Shown here piece by piece: positions 33,184 to 41,406 of a DNA stretch of 64,000 nucleotides (the first letter of the stretch is position 1; every line of letters begins with the position of its first letter). The stretch is from the NCBI GenBank assembly GCA_034368805.1, contig JAXMLJ010000012.1:20448-84447 (forward strand), read 5' to 3'. The position numbers and the translations under genes are program-made. This DNA is from UBA2272 sp034368805. Lineage in GTDB: Bacteria; Actinomycetota; Coriobacteriia; Anaerosomatales; Anaerosomataceae. The notes beneath the pieces were generated by a model, which was not told the DNA's origin, searched no databases, and saw nothing but the letters and a program-made list of their open reading frames with translations.

Positions 33184-35268
33184 ATGAGACGCGTCGCCCG
33201 TGCCATACTCGCGGCACTTGCCGCCTGCGCGCTCACCACGCTCCCCGCATCGGCGGTCAGTGCGCCCCCGACGTTCTCGACGGTCATCATCGTCCTGGCG
33301 CCTTACCTTACGTGGCATGACATCGACGCGACGCGCACGCCGGCGCTGTGGCATCTGGCCGAGGACGCGGCGCTCGGGAACGCGAGCGTCATCGCCGGGT
33401 CCGTGACGTCGGCTCCGGACGCGTTCCGGGGTGCGGCGGTACTCGCGGCCGGGCAGCCCGTGAGTGCGGCCGATGCGCGCGCGGACGCGTCCGGCTCGGC
33501 GGTCGGGCTTCTCGGGACCGCGGTACGTCAGGCCGGCGGCCGGACCGCGGCTGTCGGCACCTCGGCGGCGACGCCATCCGAGGCGCTGTCTCCATCGGCG
33601 GCCGCTGCGTGGATCGTCGCACGGGATGCCACCGGCACGGTCGACTTCGCCGAAACGTCCGCACGCATCGTGCGTACGGACCCGCTGGCGCCTACGGGCA
33701 TCGTCACCGACCTCGACGTGCTCGAAGTGGCGTATCGGAGCGCTCTGGCGGGCGGCGAGCCCGGGGGCGCGGGTCCCCTCCTCGTCGTTCTCGATCCCGG
33801 TGATGCGGAGCGCGCGCGCTCCGCACTCAGGTCCGACGTCGCGTGGGAGTCCTCGCGTGTCACGGCCGTTGGCACGATCGACGACACGGTACGCATCGCG
33901 CTGCGTTCGCTGCCCTCCGACGGGGCGCTCGTCGTCGTGTCCACCGGCCAGTACTCGACGGCGGGACCGGCAGGGTTCGGCCCCGTGCTGCTGTACGGGG
34001 CCGGTCCGGGCGTGCTGCGCTCGCCTGGCACGCACCGCGACGGGATCGTCACGCTCCCGGACATCACGGCGACCGCGCTGCATGCGCTTGCTCTGGACGT
34101 GCCGACGTCGGTGACCGGAGAGCCGCTACTCATCGTAGCCGAGGACCAGGACCGGGCCGAACGCCTGGCCGCGATGACGCGCACCGACGCGGCGGCCCGC
34201 GCGCTGGAGTCGACGAGGGCCCCGGTGTGGGCGGGGATGGTCGGCATATCGATCGTCCTGCTCGCACTCGTGCTCGTGGCGGTCCTGAGACCGGGAGCGT
34301 GGCCATCGCGCACGGTGCGTCTACCTGCCGCGTATGCGCTCGTCGTTGCGTGCTCGGTGCCGGCGGGTACGCTCGTCGCGCAGGTGGTCGGCTATCCCGT
34401 GACGGCTTCGGCCGCGTGGACCCGTCTCGTGCTCGGCATCGGGGTCGTCATCGCGGCCGGTTTCTGGAAGTCGCGCGGTCCGGGCCATGCGCTTGGGCGT
34501 GTGTCGCTGCTCACCGTGGCCGTCGTTCTCATAGACCAGTTGCTCGGCGGACCGGCGGCGCAGGGCAGTGCGTTCAGCTACTCGGCCCTGTTCGGGACAC
34601 GGTTCTACGGCCTCGGCAATGAGGGTGCGGCCGTACTCGCGGGCGCGGCGCTCGTTGCCGTCGGGAGCCGGATCGACACATTTGGTGCGTCGCGTGCGCG
34701 CGAGTACCTGTGGCTCGGTGGCCTCGTCGTCGTGGTCGCGGTCGTGCCGGTCCTGGGCGCGAACATCGGCGTGGCGGCGTGGGGGACGGCAGGGTTCGTT
34801 GCGGCCTACCTGGCGGGTGCGGGTCGCCGCCTTGACTGGAAGGTCGGCCTCGCGTCGGTCATCGGGGCCGCAGCGGTCGTCGGCGTGGCGGCGCTGATCG
34901 ACCGCATGGCCTCGGGCAGCTCGCATCTTGGCCGAGTGCTCGGCGGGTCGGGAGGGCTCGGGCCGATGCTGGCGCGCAAGGCCGAGCTCAGCCTGGAGAT
35001 ATTGACGGCGACGCCGGCTGTCGTGCTGCTGCCGCTCGGCATCGGTGCGATCGTGTACGTGCTCGTCAAGCGGGTCGGTCCGCTCGGCGAGATCGTGGGA
35101 CGGCGGCGGGGCGTCGCCGCCGCGCTCGTCGGGGCGGTGACCGCGGCGGTCGTGGGCCTGCTGACCGAGGACTCGGGCGTGGCGCTCTCCGCGCTCGTCA
35201 TGCTCTTCCCGGCGGCTGCGCTCGCATCGGCGTTCTTCGAACGGGAGGGAGGCGCTGATGAGTACTGA
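33184..35268 (+). CDS. Alkaline-phosphatase-superfamily-like polytopic membrane protein, function unknown
   Basis: The 694-residue protein starts with a signal peptide (cut near ASAVSA, residue 25-27). About 315 residues of exported domain follow, with the pattern of a phosphatase/sulfatase fold (TVIIVLAPYLTWHDID, TPALWHLAEDAALGNASV, DGALVVVSTGQYS) but without an obvious full set of metal ligands. The second half (residues 350-690) holds eight to ten transmembrane helices with loops such as GTRFYGLGNEGAAVLAG, which may be a conserved polar site. I do not recognise a characterised family. Its place between murJ and a MraY-like transferase suggests a role in an envelope polymer. Good ribosome site GGGGAGGGG; overlaps the next gene by 11 bases. 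Confidence 0.75.
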   Translation: MRRVARAILAALAACALTTLPASAVSAPPTFSTVIIVLAPYLTWHDIDATRTPALWHLAEDAALGNASVIAGSVTSAPDAFRGAAVLAAGQPVSAADARADASGSAVGLLGTAVRQAGGRTAAVGTSAATPSEALSPSAAAAWIVARDATGTVDFAETSARIVRTDPLAPTGIVTDLDVLEVAYRSALAGGEPGGAGPLLVVLDPGDAERARSALRSDVAWESSRVTAVGTIDDTVRIALRSLPSDGALVVVSTGQYSTAGPAGFGPVLLYGAGPGVLRSPGTHRDGIVTLPDITATALHALALDVPTSVTGEPLLIVAEDQDRAERLAAMTRTDAAARALESTRAPVWAGMVGISIVLLALVLVAVLRPGAWPSRTVRLPAAYALVVACSVPAGTLVAQVVGYPVTASAAWTRLVLGIGVVIAAGFWKSRGPGHALGRVSLLTVAVVLIDQLLGGPAAQGSAFSYSALFGTRFYGLGNEGAAVLAGAALVAVGSRIDTFGASRAREYLWLGGLVVVVAVVPVLGANIGVAAWGTAGFVAAYLAGAGRRLDWKVGLASVIGAAAVVGVAALIDRMASGSSHLGRVLGGSGGLGPMLARKAELSLEILTATPAVVLLPLGIGAIVYVLVKRVGPLGEIVGRRRGVAAALVGAVTAAVVGLLTEDSGVALSALVMLFPAAALASAFFEREGGADEY

Positions 35269-36400
35269 GGTCACTGCCATCGCCGTGGCACTGTCGTTTG
35301 CCGTCACATGCGGGGTGATCGCTCCCTGGCTTGCGATGCGGCACCTGGCTCGCGGCCTCGGTGGCACGCGAATGCGGGTGGTCAACTACCGCGGCGTCGA
35401 TGTGGCCCCGACGCTCGGGCTCGTCTGGATCGTGTGGGCGATCGCGCTTCTCGTCGGGCAGATGCTCCTGGAGTTGGTGTCACGGTCGGTAACCGCCACC
35501 GGCCCGGTCGCCGAGGCGCTGGAGCGCGTTTCATCAACGCCGCTCGCACTGCCGCTGTTCGGTGTGCCGTTCTTGCTGGTAGCAGGCGTCTTCGCGCTTG
35601 GACTCGCTGACGACGCCTTCGGCGCCGACGGTACGAAGGGCTTCAGGGGGCATCTCGGCAGGCTGCGGCGCGGGGAGCTCACCACCGGGCTCGTCAAGCT
35701 TCTCGGCATCTGCGGCCTGGCGCTGTTCTACGGAGCCACGGCGGCCAGCGGGATACTCGAGCGCTCCGGAATCACCGGGCAGGCCGCGTACTCCGGCTGG
35801 CGCTTCGTCGGGACGTGGCTCCTGGCCGCCAGCGTCATCGCGCTCTCGGCCAACCTCATGAACCTGCTCGATCTGCGCCCGGGGCGGGCACTCAAGGTGT
35901 ATGGTGCCGCGGTCGTCATCCCCGCGATCGCGTTCTCGGTCAAGGCGATCGAATCCTACGCGCTGCAGGTCGAGCCGTTCGCAGGGGAGATCGGCGGGCT
36001 CGCGCTCACCTCGTCCGAGGAGACCGCGACCGCGATCGCGGTGGTCCTGGTGCTTCTCGGTCCGGTGTTCGCGGTGTGGCGCTACGATGTCTCCGAGCAG
36101 GGCATGCTCGGAGATGCCGGGGCCAACACGATGGGTGCGATCGTCGGGTATCTGCTGACCGCAGTCCTGCCGGTCGGCTGGCTTGCCGCAGTCGCGGCCG
36201 TGCTCCTTGCGCTTAACATGACCTCCGAGAGGGTGTCGTTCACGCGGGTCATCGAGGCCACGGCACCGCTCGCCTGGCTCGACCGGCTCGGACGTCACTA
36301 TGGCGAGCAGGGAACGACTCCGGAGTCGCCGGGCGGCGAGGCACGGGCGCCGTCCGTGAGGTACCATTCGGACGAGGACGCGGCGAGACGAGAGGACTGA
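35258..36400 (+). CDS. Divergent MraY/WecA-superfamily phosphoglycosyltransferase
   Basis: The 380-residue polytopic protein has about ten transmembrane helices and the three landmarks of the PNPT family: the DD pair in FALGLADDAFG (D118-D119), the NxxNxxD motif (N199, N202, D205) and GMLGDAGANTMGAIVG. The usual DGLDGL that follows the NxxN motif is replaced by DLRPGRALK, so the sugar-nucleotide or lipid specificity may differ from MraY, which is encoded separately at 55016. It may prime a second undecaprenyl-linked glycan. The C-terminal 45 residues are hydrophilic and charged. pyrG follows after nine bases. Confidence 0.8.
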   Translation: MSTEVTAIAVALSFAVTCGVIAPWLAMRHLARGLGGTRMRVVNYRGVDVAPTLGLVWIVWAIALLVGQMLLELVSRSVTATGPVAEALERVSSTPLALPLFGVPFLLVAGVFALGLADDAFGADGTKGFRGHLGRLRRGELTTGLVKLLGICGLALFYGATAASGILERSGITGQAAYSGWRFVGTWLLAASVIALSANLMNLLDLRPGRALKVYGAAVVIPAIAFSVKAIESYALQVEPFAGEIGGLALTSSEETATAIAVVLVLLGPVFAVWRYDVSEQGMLGDAGANTMGAIVGYLLTAVLPVGWLAAVAAVLLALNMTSERVSFTRVIEATAPLAWLDRLGRHYGEQGTTPESPGGEARAPSVRYHSDEDAARRED

Positions 36401-36409
36401 GACGCGCGT

Positions 36410-38023
36410 ATGACAAAGCACATCTTCGTTACCGGGGGAGTCGTCTCAGGCCTTGGAAAGGGGATCACCGCCGCGTCACTCGGCAGGCTTCTCAAGAGCC
36501 GTGGACTCAAGGTGACCATCCAGAAGCTGGATCCCTACCTCAACGTCGATCCCGGCACGATGAGCCCGTTCCAGCACGGTGAGGTCTTCGTGACCGATGA
36601 CGGGGGAGAGACCGACCTCGATCTCGGACACTACGAGCGGTTCATCGATGAGTCGCTCACGCGCGACTGCAGCGTCACGGCCGGCTCGGTCTACCAGGCG
36701 ATCATCAACAAGGAGCGGCGCGGGGACTTCCTTGGCGGCACCGTTCAGGTCATTCCACACGTCACCAACGAGATCAAGGACCGCATCACACGGTTGGCCG
36801 AGCAGACCAAGCCCGACGTGATCATCACCGAGGTGGGCGGCACGGTAGGCGACATCGAGTCACTCCCGTTCATCGAGGCGATCCGCCAGCTGCGCAAGGA
36901 CGTCGGCTATCGCAACGTCTGCTATATCCACGTCACCCTCGTGCCGTACATCGCAGCGTCATCCGAGCTCAAGACGAAGCCCACGCAGCACTCGGTCAAG
37001 GAACTGCGCTCCATCGGTATCCAGCCGGACTTCATCGTCTGCCGCTCCGAGCGACCGATCGACGCGGGCATCCGCCGCAAGATCGGGCTGTTCTGCGATG
37101 TGGACGCCAAGGCGGTCGTCTCGGCCCAGGATGCCGCCTCGATCTACGAGGTACCGTTGACGCTGCACGAGCAGGGGCTTGACGCGATGGTGATCGACCG
37201 GCTCCAGCTCGAGTGCGGGGACCTCGATATCGGCGAGTGGCAGGCGTTCGTGCGCCACAGCCGCTCGCTCGCGCAGACCGTGGATATCGCGCTCGTGGGC
37301 AAGTACGTCGCGCTCCCCGACGCCTACCTCTCGGTCACTGAGGCGCTCGATCACGCGGGCATCTTCCACGACCATAAGGTGAACGTGGCCTGGCTCGACG
37401 CCGAGAGCCTCTCTCCCGAGGAGGTCGAAAGCCGGCTCGCCGACTTCGACGGCATCCTTGTCCCGGGCGGGTTCGGCATCCGCGGCATCGAGGGCAAGGT
37501 GCGCGCGGCCCGATGGGCGCGTGAGAAGAAGATCCCGTACCTCGGCATCTGCCTCGGTATGCAGGTCGCCGTCGTCGACTATGCGAGGCACGTAGCCGGG
37601 CTCGAGGACGCCAACTCGGCCGAGTTCGACCCGGTCAGCCCCCACCCGGTGATCGATCTCATGCTCGAGCAGCACGATGTGGACGATATCGGAGGCACGA
37701 TGCGTCTCGGATCGTATCCGTGCAAGGTCGTACCCGGGACGAAGGGTTATGCCGCGTACGGCGCCGAGGTGGTCTACGAGCGTCACCGCCACCGCTTCGA
37801 GGTCAACAACGCCTACCGCCAGCAACTCATCGACAACGGCCTCGTGATCTCCGGCGTGTCGCCTGATGATCGGCTCGTCGAGATGATCGAGATCGCAGAC
37901 CACCCGTGGTTCGTCGGCAATCAGGGTCACCCGGAGTTCAAGAGCCGTCCCACCCGCCCGGCGCCGCTGTTTCGCGATTTCATCGGGGCCGCCGTCGCCT
38001 GTCGCGCGGCACGGAAGGACTGA
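36410..38023 (+). CDS. pyrG: CTP synthase
   Basis: The 537-residue enzyme aminates UTP to CTP. The amidoligase half starts KHIFVTGGVVSGLGKGITAASLGRLLK and continues KLDPYLNVDPGTMSPFQHGEVFVTDDGGETDLDLGHYERF as separate conserved blocks. The glutaminase half has the nucleophile Cys in GICLGMQ and the His/Glu pair in GHPEFKSRP. The length is standard. It supplies CTP for phospholipid and teichoic-type precursors, which fits the envelope context, but it is housekeeping. Confidence 0.98.
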   Translation: MTKHIFVTGGVVSGLGKGITAASLGRLLKSRGLKVTIQKLDPYLNVDPGTMSPFQHGEVFVTDDGGETDLDLGHYERFIDESLTRDCSVTAGSVYQAIINKERRGDFLGGTVQVIPHVTNEIKDRITRLAEQTKPDVIITEVGGTVGDIESLPFIEAIRQLRKDVGYRNVCYIHVTLVPYIAASSELKTKPTQHSVKELRSIGIQPDFIVCRSERPIDAGIRRKIGLFCDVDAKAVVSAQDAASIYEVPLTLHEQGLDAMVIDRLQLECGDLDIGEWQAFVRHSRSLAQTVDIALVGKYVALPDAYLSVTEALDHAGIFHDHKVNVAWLDAESLSPEEVESRLADFDGILVPGGFGIRGIEGKVRAARWAREKKIPYLGICLGMQVAVVDYARHVAGLEDANSAEFDPVSPHPVIDLMLEQHDVDDIGGTMRLGSYPCKVVPGTKGYAAYGAEVVYERHRHRFEVNNAYRQQLIDNGLVISGVSPDDRLVEMIEIADHPWFVGNQGHPEFKSRPTRPAPLFRDFIGAAVACRAARKD

Positions 38024-38028
38024 GCTGC

Positions 38029-39135
38029 GTGAGCCGTCTGCTCGAGACGTTCCTCGACCTCGTCCGGATCGACAGTCCAACGGGACATGAGCGCGAGGTC
38101 GCCGAGTACATGGCCGCTGCGCTCGAGGGCGCCGGGTGCGAGGTCCGCCTCGACGAGTCGCAGGCCGTCACCGGCTCCGACACAGGAAACCTGCTCGCGC
38201 GCCTTCCCGGCACAGTACCGGGGCCGGTCATCGCACTTTCGGCTCACATGGACTGCGTCCAGCCGTGCGAGGGCGTGGAGCCGGTGATCGCCGACGGCGT
38301 CGTGCGCCCGGCGGGTGCGACGGTTCTCGGCGGCGATGACAAGATCGGTCTCGCGGTCATCGTCGAGACGATGCGGCGCCTGCGCGAGAGCGGCACGCCG
38401 CACCCCGAGATCCGGGCCGTGCTCACGGTAGCCGAGGAGTGCGGTCTGCTGGGCGCCAAGGCGCTCACGCGCGACGAGTGCACCGCCGAGGTCTGCCTGG
38501 TGCTCGACGCCGATGGCGAGGTCGGCGGTATCGTGACGGCGGCTCCCACGCACTACACGTTCAAGGCGACGTTCTCCGGCCGGGCGGCACACGCCGGCGT
38601 AGAACCGGAGAAGGGCATCTCGGCCATCCGGATGGCGTCTGTGGCGATCGGCGCCATGGAACTGGGGCGGCTCGATGAGCGGACCACCGCCAACATCGGT
38701 GCGATCGTCGGCGGCAGCGCCACCAACGTGGTGCCACCGCGCTGCGACGTCACGGGCGAGTGCCGCTCGCTCGATCGGGACCGGGTGGAGCAGGCTCGTG
38801 CCGACATGGACCGGGCGCTCAGAGACGCCGCCGCGGAACACGGCGGCGAGGTCGACGTCTCGTGGAACCTCGAGTACGAGGGGTTCTCCTTCGAGCTCGA
38901 CAGCGCCGCGCTCTCGCTTGTGGAGGGGGCGTGCGCGGACATCGGCATCGAGCCGCGATGCTTCGCTACCGGCGGTGGGAGCGACGGCAACGTGTTCGCG
39001 GCGCACGGAGTGCCGACGCTCGTCCTGTCCTCGGGCATGCGCAAGGTCCACTCGACCGACGAGGAGATCGAGATCGCACAACTCGGCAGGCTCGCAGACT
39101 TGCTCGTCGCGGTCGCGCGCCGCGCCGGCGGCTAG
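38029..39135 (+). CDS. M20 family metallopeptidase (PepT-like)
   Basis: The 368-residue zinc peptidase has the M20 ligands in order: H in SAHMD, D in LGGDDKIG, EE in AEECGLLG, D in LDADG and the final H in RKVHSTDEE. The inserted dimerisation domain lies about residues 180-290. It resembles tripeptidase PepT and the YxeE-like group rather than DapE or carboxypeptidase G2. The start is the GTG at 38029, nine bases after GGAAGG. It probably forms a short operon with pyrG and the DUF3866 gene. Confidence 0.9.
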   Translation: MSRLLETFLDLVRIDSPTGHEREVAEYMAAALEGAGCEVRLDESQAVTGSDTGNLLARLPGTVPGPVIALSAHMDCVQPCEGVEPVIADGVVRPAGATVLGGDDKIGLAVIVETMRRLRESGTPHPEIRAVLTVAEECGLLGAKALTRDECTAEVCLVLDADGEVGGIVTAAPTHYTFKATFSGRAAHAGVEPEKGISAIRMASVAIGAMELGRLDERTTANIGAIVGGSATNVVPPRCDVTGECRSLDRDRVEQARADMDRALRDAAAEHGGEVDVSWNLEYEGFSFELDSAALSLVEGACADIGIEPRCFATGGGSDGNVFAAHGVPTLVLSSGMRKVHSTDEEIEIAQLGRLADLLVAVARRAGG

Positions 39136-39139
39136 CGCG

Positions 39140-40222
39140 ATGCGTCTCGTCTGGGGCACGGTTGCGGCCATCCGGCAGGACGCTCCGGCGATCCAGCGCC
39201 TCATGGTGCTCCTCGACGGGGATGACGTGCCCGACGCGGTGGTCTCGTATCCTGAGCTCGCCGGCCGCTGTGCGGTCGGTGAGCGTGTGTTGTGCAACAC
39301 GACTGCGGTCGACCTCGATCTCGGCACGGGAGGTGAGCACTTCGTAGTGGCGCGGGCGGGGGAGGGCGTCGCGCTCGACGAGCCCGTGCCGGGTCATGTG
39401 ATGAAGCTCCGCTACACCCCGCTGCAGCGCGATGTCACCGTGGTCGAGGAGGCTGCGGGCGGGACGCACGCGCAAATGGCCGAGGCGCGTTCGCTCGACC
39501 GGATGCCGGTGGTCTGCTGCGGTCTGCACTCCCAGATCGCGCTTGTGGCCGCCGCGATAAAGGAGCGGGACCCGTCGCTCAGGATCGCGTACGTCATGAC
39601 CGACGAGGGAGCGTTGCCGATCGCCGTATCACGCCTCGTGGCCGAGCTTGTGGCCGCAGGGCTCCTGGACGAGACGATCACGTGCGGACAGGCCTTCGGC
39701 GGCGGTCTCGAGGCCGTCAGCCGACACTCGGCACTCCTGGCCGCCCGGCATGTCGCGCATGCCGATGTCGCGATCATCTCCCTCGGCCCGGGCATCGTCG
39801 GGACGGCGACTGCGTTCGGCCACGGTGGCGTGGCACAGGGGGAGGCGGTCAACGCGGCCGCGGTTCTTGATGGCGTGCCGATCGCGGTGCTTAGGCTCTC
39901 GTTCGCCGACGAGCGCCCGCGTCACGTACCGGTGAGCCATCAGACGCTCTCGGCACTCGCCGGTGTCGCGCTGGCGCGTGCACTCGTCGCGGTGCCCGCG
40001 CTTGATTCCGCCCGCGCTCTCGCGGTGGAGAGCGCCCTCGAGAGCGCAGGCGTATGGAGCCTTCACGTGCGGCGACTCGTGACGGATGTGTCGCTGCCGG
40101 ACATGCGAGGTGTGGCGATCCGCACGATGGGACGCGCTCCGGAAGACGATCCGGCCTTCTTCCAGGCCGCGGCTGCGGCAGGCCGGGTAGCCGCCGAGGA
40201 GGCGCGTGCGCGACGGACATGA
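39140..40222 (+). CDS. DUF3866 family protein
   Basis: The 360-residue protein matches DUF3866, a family of unknown function found in Gram-positive bacteria and typically located near M20 peptidase, xerD and pyrG-type genes. Conserved-looking blocks are GHVMKLRYTPLQ, PVVCCGLHSQIA, YVMTDEGALPIA, ITCGQAFGGGLEAV and LGPGIVGTATAFGHGG. No transmembrane segment or signal peptide is seen. The glycine-rich stretches hint at a Rossmann-like fold. The start is the ATG four bases after the peptidase stop. Confidence 0.85.
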   Translation: MRLVWGTVAAIRQDAPAIQRLMVLLDGDDVPDAVVSYPELAGRCAVGERVLCNTTAVDLDLGTGGEHFVVARAGEGVALDEPVPGHVMKLRYTPLQRDVTVVEEAAGGTHAQMAEARSLDRMPVVCCGLHSQIALVAAAIKERDPSLRIAYVMTDEGALPIAVSRLVAELVAAGLLDETITCGQAFGGGLEAVSRHSALLAARHVAHADVAIISLGPGIVGTATAFGHGGVAQGEAVNAAAVLDGVPIAVLRLSFADERPRHVPVSHQTLSALAGVALARALVAVPALDSARALAVESALESAGVWSLHVRRLVTDVSLPDMRGVAIRTMGRAPEDDPAFFQAAAAAGRVAAEEARARRT

Positions 40223-40299
40223 GACTCGTGTCTCGATCATCGTGATGGATGCACCAATTGACCGTTCGTCGGAACATACCTGCCGTTCACTCCGAACCT

Positions 40300-40308
40300 T
40301 GGTACCAT
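40300..40308 (+). promoter_or_regulatory. Extended -10 for a leaderless xerD transcript
   Basis: TGGTACCAT fits TGNTANNNT and ends seven bases before the xerD ATG at 40316, so transcription should begin at or next to the A of the start codon. No ribosome site lies upstream of that ATG, consistent with leaderless translation, which is common in actinomycetes. Confidence 0.45.
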
Positions 40309-40315
40309 CGCGCGT

Positions 40316-41221
40316 ATGGGTGAGCAACTCGTAGAGGACTTCTTAGGCTATCTCGCCGTGGAGCGCGGGGCGTCGGTACACACTATCAGCGCGTACGGTG
40401 GCGATCTTCGCGCGTACCTCAGTCATCTGTCGGCCAGGCACGCGGAGCCGCTCGGCGCCAGCCGGGATGACGTTATCGCGTTCGTTCGCCGCCTTCAGGA
40501 GCAGGGCATGGCTCCGAGTACGGTCGAGCGCAAGATAGCGGCCGTCAAGAGTTTCCATGCCTTTCTTGTTCGCGAGGGTCTGACCGCAAACCACCCTACG
40601 CTCGATGTCGCACTGCCGAAGGTTCCCGAGCGTCTGCCGGAGGTCATCTCCATCGAAGACGCGGAGCGCTTGCTCTCGCAGCCGTTCCCCGAGGGTCCGG
40701 TGGGCTACCGGGATCGCGCCGTCCTCGAGATGCTGTACGGCTGCGGACTGCGCGTCAGCGAACTGACGGCACTCGACATGCTCGATGCCGATCTTGACGC
40801 CGGCTACGTGCGTGTACGCGGCAAAGGTGACAAGGAGCGGCTGGTGCCGGTAGGCACCGTGGCCGCCGAGGCGTTATGCGGCTATCTCGAGCACGGAAGA
40901 CCGTACCTCCGAGCGAAGAAGTCGAGCACGCGCCAGGACCCGGCGGCGACGTTCGTGAACGTGCGGGGTGGACGTCTCACACGCCAGGCCGTCTTCGCGA
41001 TCGTCCGCACGTACGGGGGCCGCGTCGGTCTCGATCTTCATCCGCACACGCTGCGGCACTCTTTCGCCACGCACATGCTGCAGGGCGGAGCCGAGTTGCG
41101 CGCCTTGCAGGAGATGCTCGGCCATGCCGACATCTCGACGACGCAGGTCTATACGCACGTGGACCGTACCCACGTGCGCGAGGAGTACATGACCACGCAT
41201 CCGCGGGCCCGTCTGCGTTAG
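40316..41221 (+). CDS. xerD: Tyrosine site-specific recombinase XerD
   Basis: The 301-residue recombinase resolves chromosome dimers at dif. The SAM-like core-binding N-domain is residues 1-90. The catalytic domain shows R in GCGLRVSEL, K in GKGDKERLVP, HxxR in HTLRHSFATHML, H in LGHADISTTQ and the nucleophile Tyr in QVYTHV. Length and spacing fit XerC/XerD and not an integrase; no phage or att-like repeat is nearby. Neighbours are housekeeping genes. Confidence 0.94.
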   Translation: MGEQLVEDFLGYLAVERGASVHTISAYGGDLRAYLSHLSARHAEPLGASRDDVIAFVRRLQEQGMAPSTVERKIAAVKSFHAFLVREGLTANHPTLDVALPKVPERLPEVISIEDAERLLSQPFPEGPVGYRDRAVLEMLYGCGLRVSELTALDMLDADLDAGYVRVRGKGDKERLVPVGTVAAEALCGYLEHGRPYLRAKKSSTRQDPAATFVNVRGGRLTRQAVFAIVRTYGGRVGLDLHPHTLRHSFATHMLQGGAELRALQEMLGHADISTTQVYTHVDRTHVREEYMTTHPRARLR

Positions 41222-41227
41222 GGCCCG
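41204..41227 (+). terminator. Hairpin overlapping the xerD stop
   Basis: CGGGCCC and GGGCCCG form a 7-bp stem with a 10-base loop that includes the xerD stop codon. There is no clear U-tract. It may end the xerD transcript. Confidence 0.45.
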
Positions 41228-41360
41228 TCTCGCGCGTGTATTCCCTGGCCGACTTCCCTTCGACATCGACTTCGCCTGATCGCGTCGGCCCCCGATCGCG
41301 CTCGCACGCTCGTCAGTTCACGGCGCGTTAACGTGGTAGACCGGCGTCTAGGAGGGTAAG

Positions 41361-41390
41361 ATGAATACGGTGTACCCAGTTTCTGTATGA
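41361..41390 (+). CDS. Possible nine-residue leader peptide upstream of the BMP lipoprotein
   Basis: ATG at 41361 is preceded at six-base spacing by GGAGG and opens a nine-codon frame, MNTVYPVSV, whose TGA abuts the GGAGG ribosome site of the lipoprotein gene. This layout is typical of translational coupling or of a regulatory leader. The overlapping TAAGAT (41357-41362) could instead be a -10 element, in which case the peptide would not be made. The remainder of the 41228-41360 gap shows no recognisable riboswitch. Confidence 0.4.
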   Translation: MNTVYPVSV

Positions 41391-41406
41391 GGAGGCGGAT
41401 CGCAGC

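Noticed and set aside
33010..34083. N-terminal extension of murJ into the 33184 gene
   Set aside because: The minus frame stays open to 34083, but homology to MurJ begins after 33009 and the extension is antisense to a coherent signal-peptide protein.
38675..39139. Upstream extension of the DUF3866 gene
   Set aside because: It would overlap the M20 peptidase by over 450 bases in a shadow frame; ATG 39140 fits the family N-terminus.
40316..41221. xerD as an integrase of a mobile element
   Set aside because: The sequence fits housekeeping XerD, and no att-like repeats, phage genes or composition change are present.
41228..41360. Purine riboswitch ahead of the nucleoside transporter
   Set aside because: I could not find the conserved loops or P1 pairing of a purine riboswitch.
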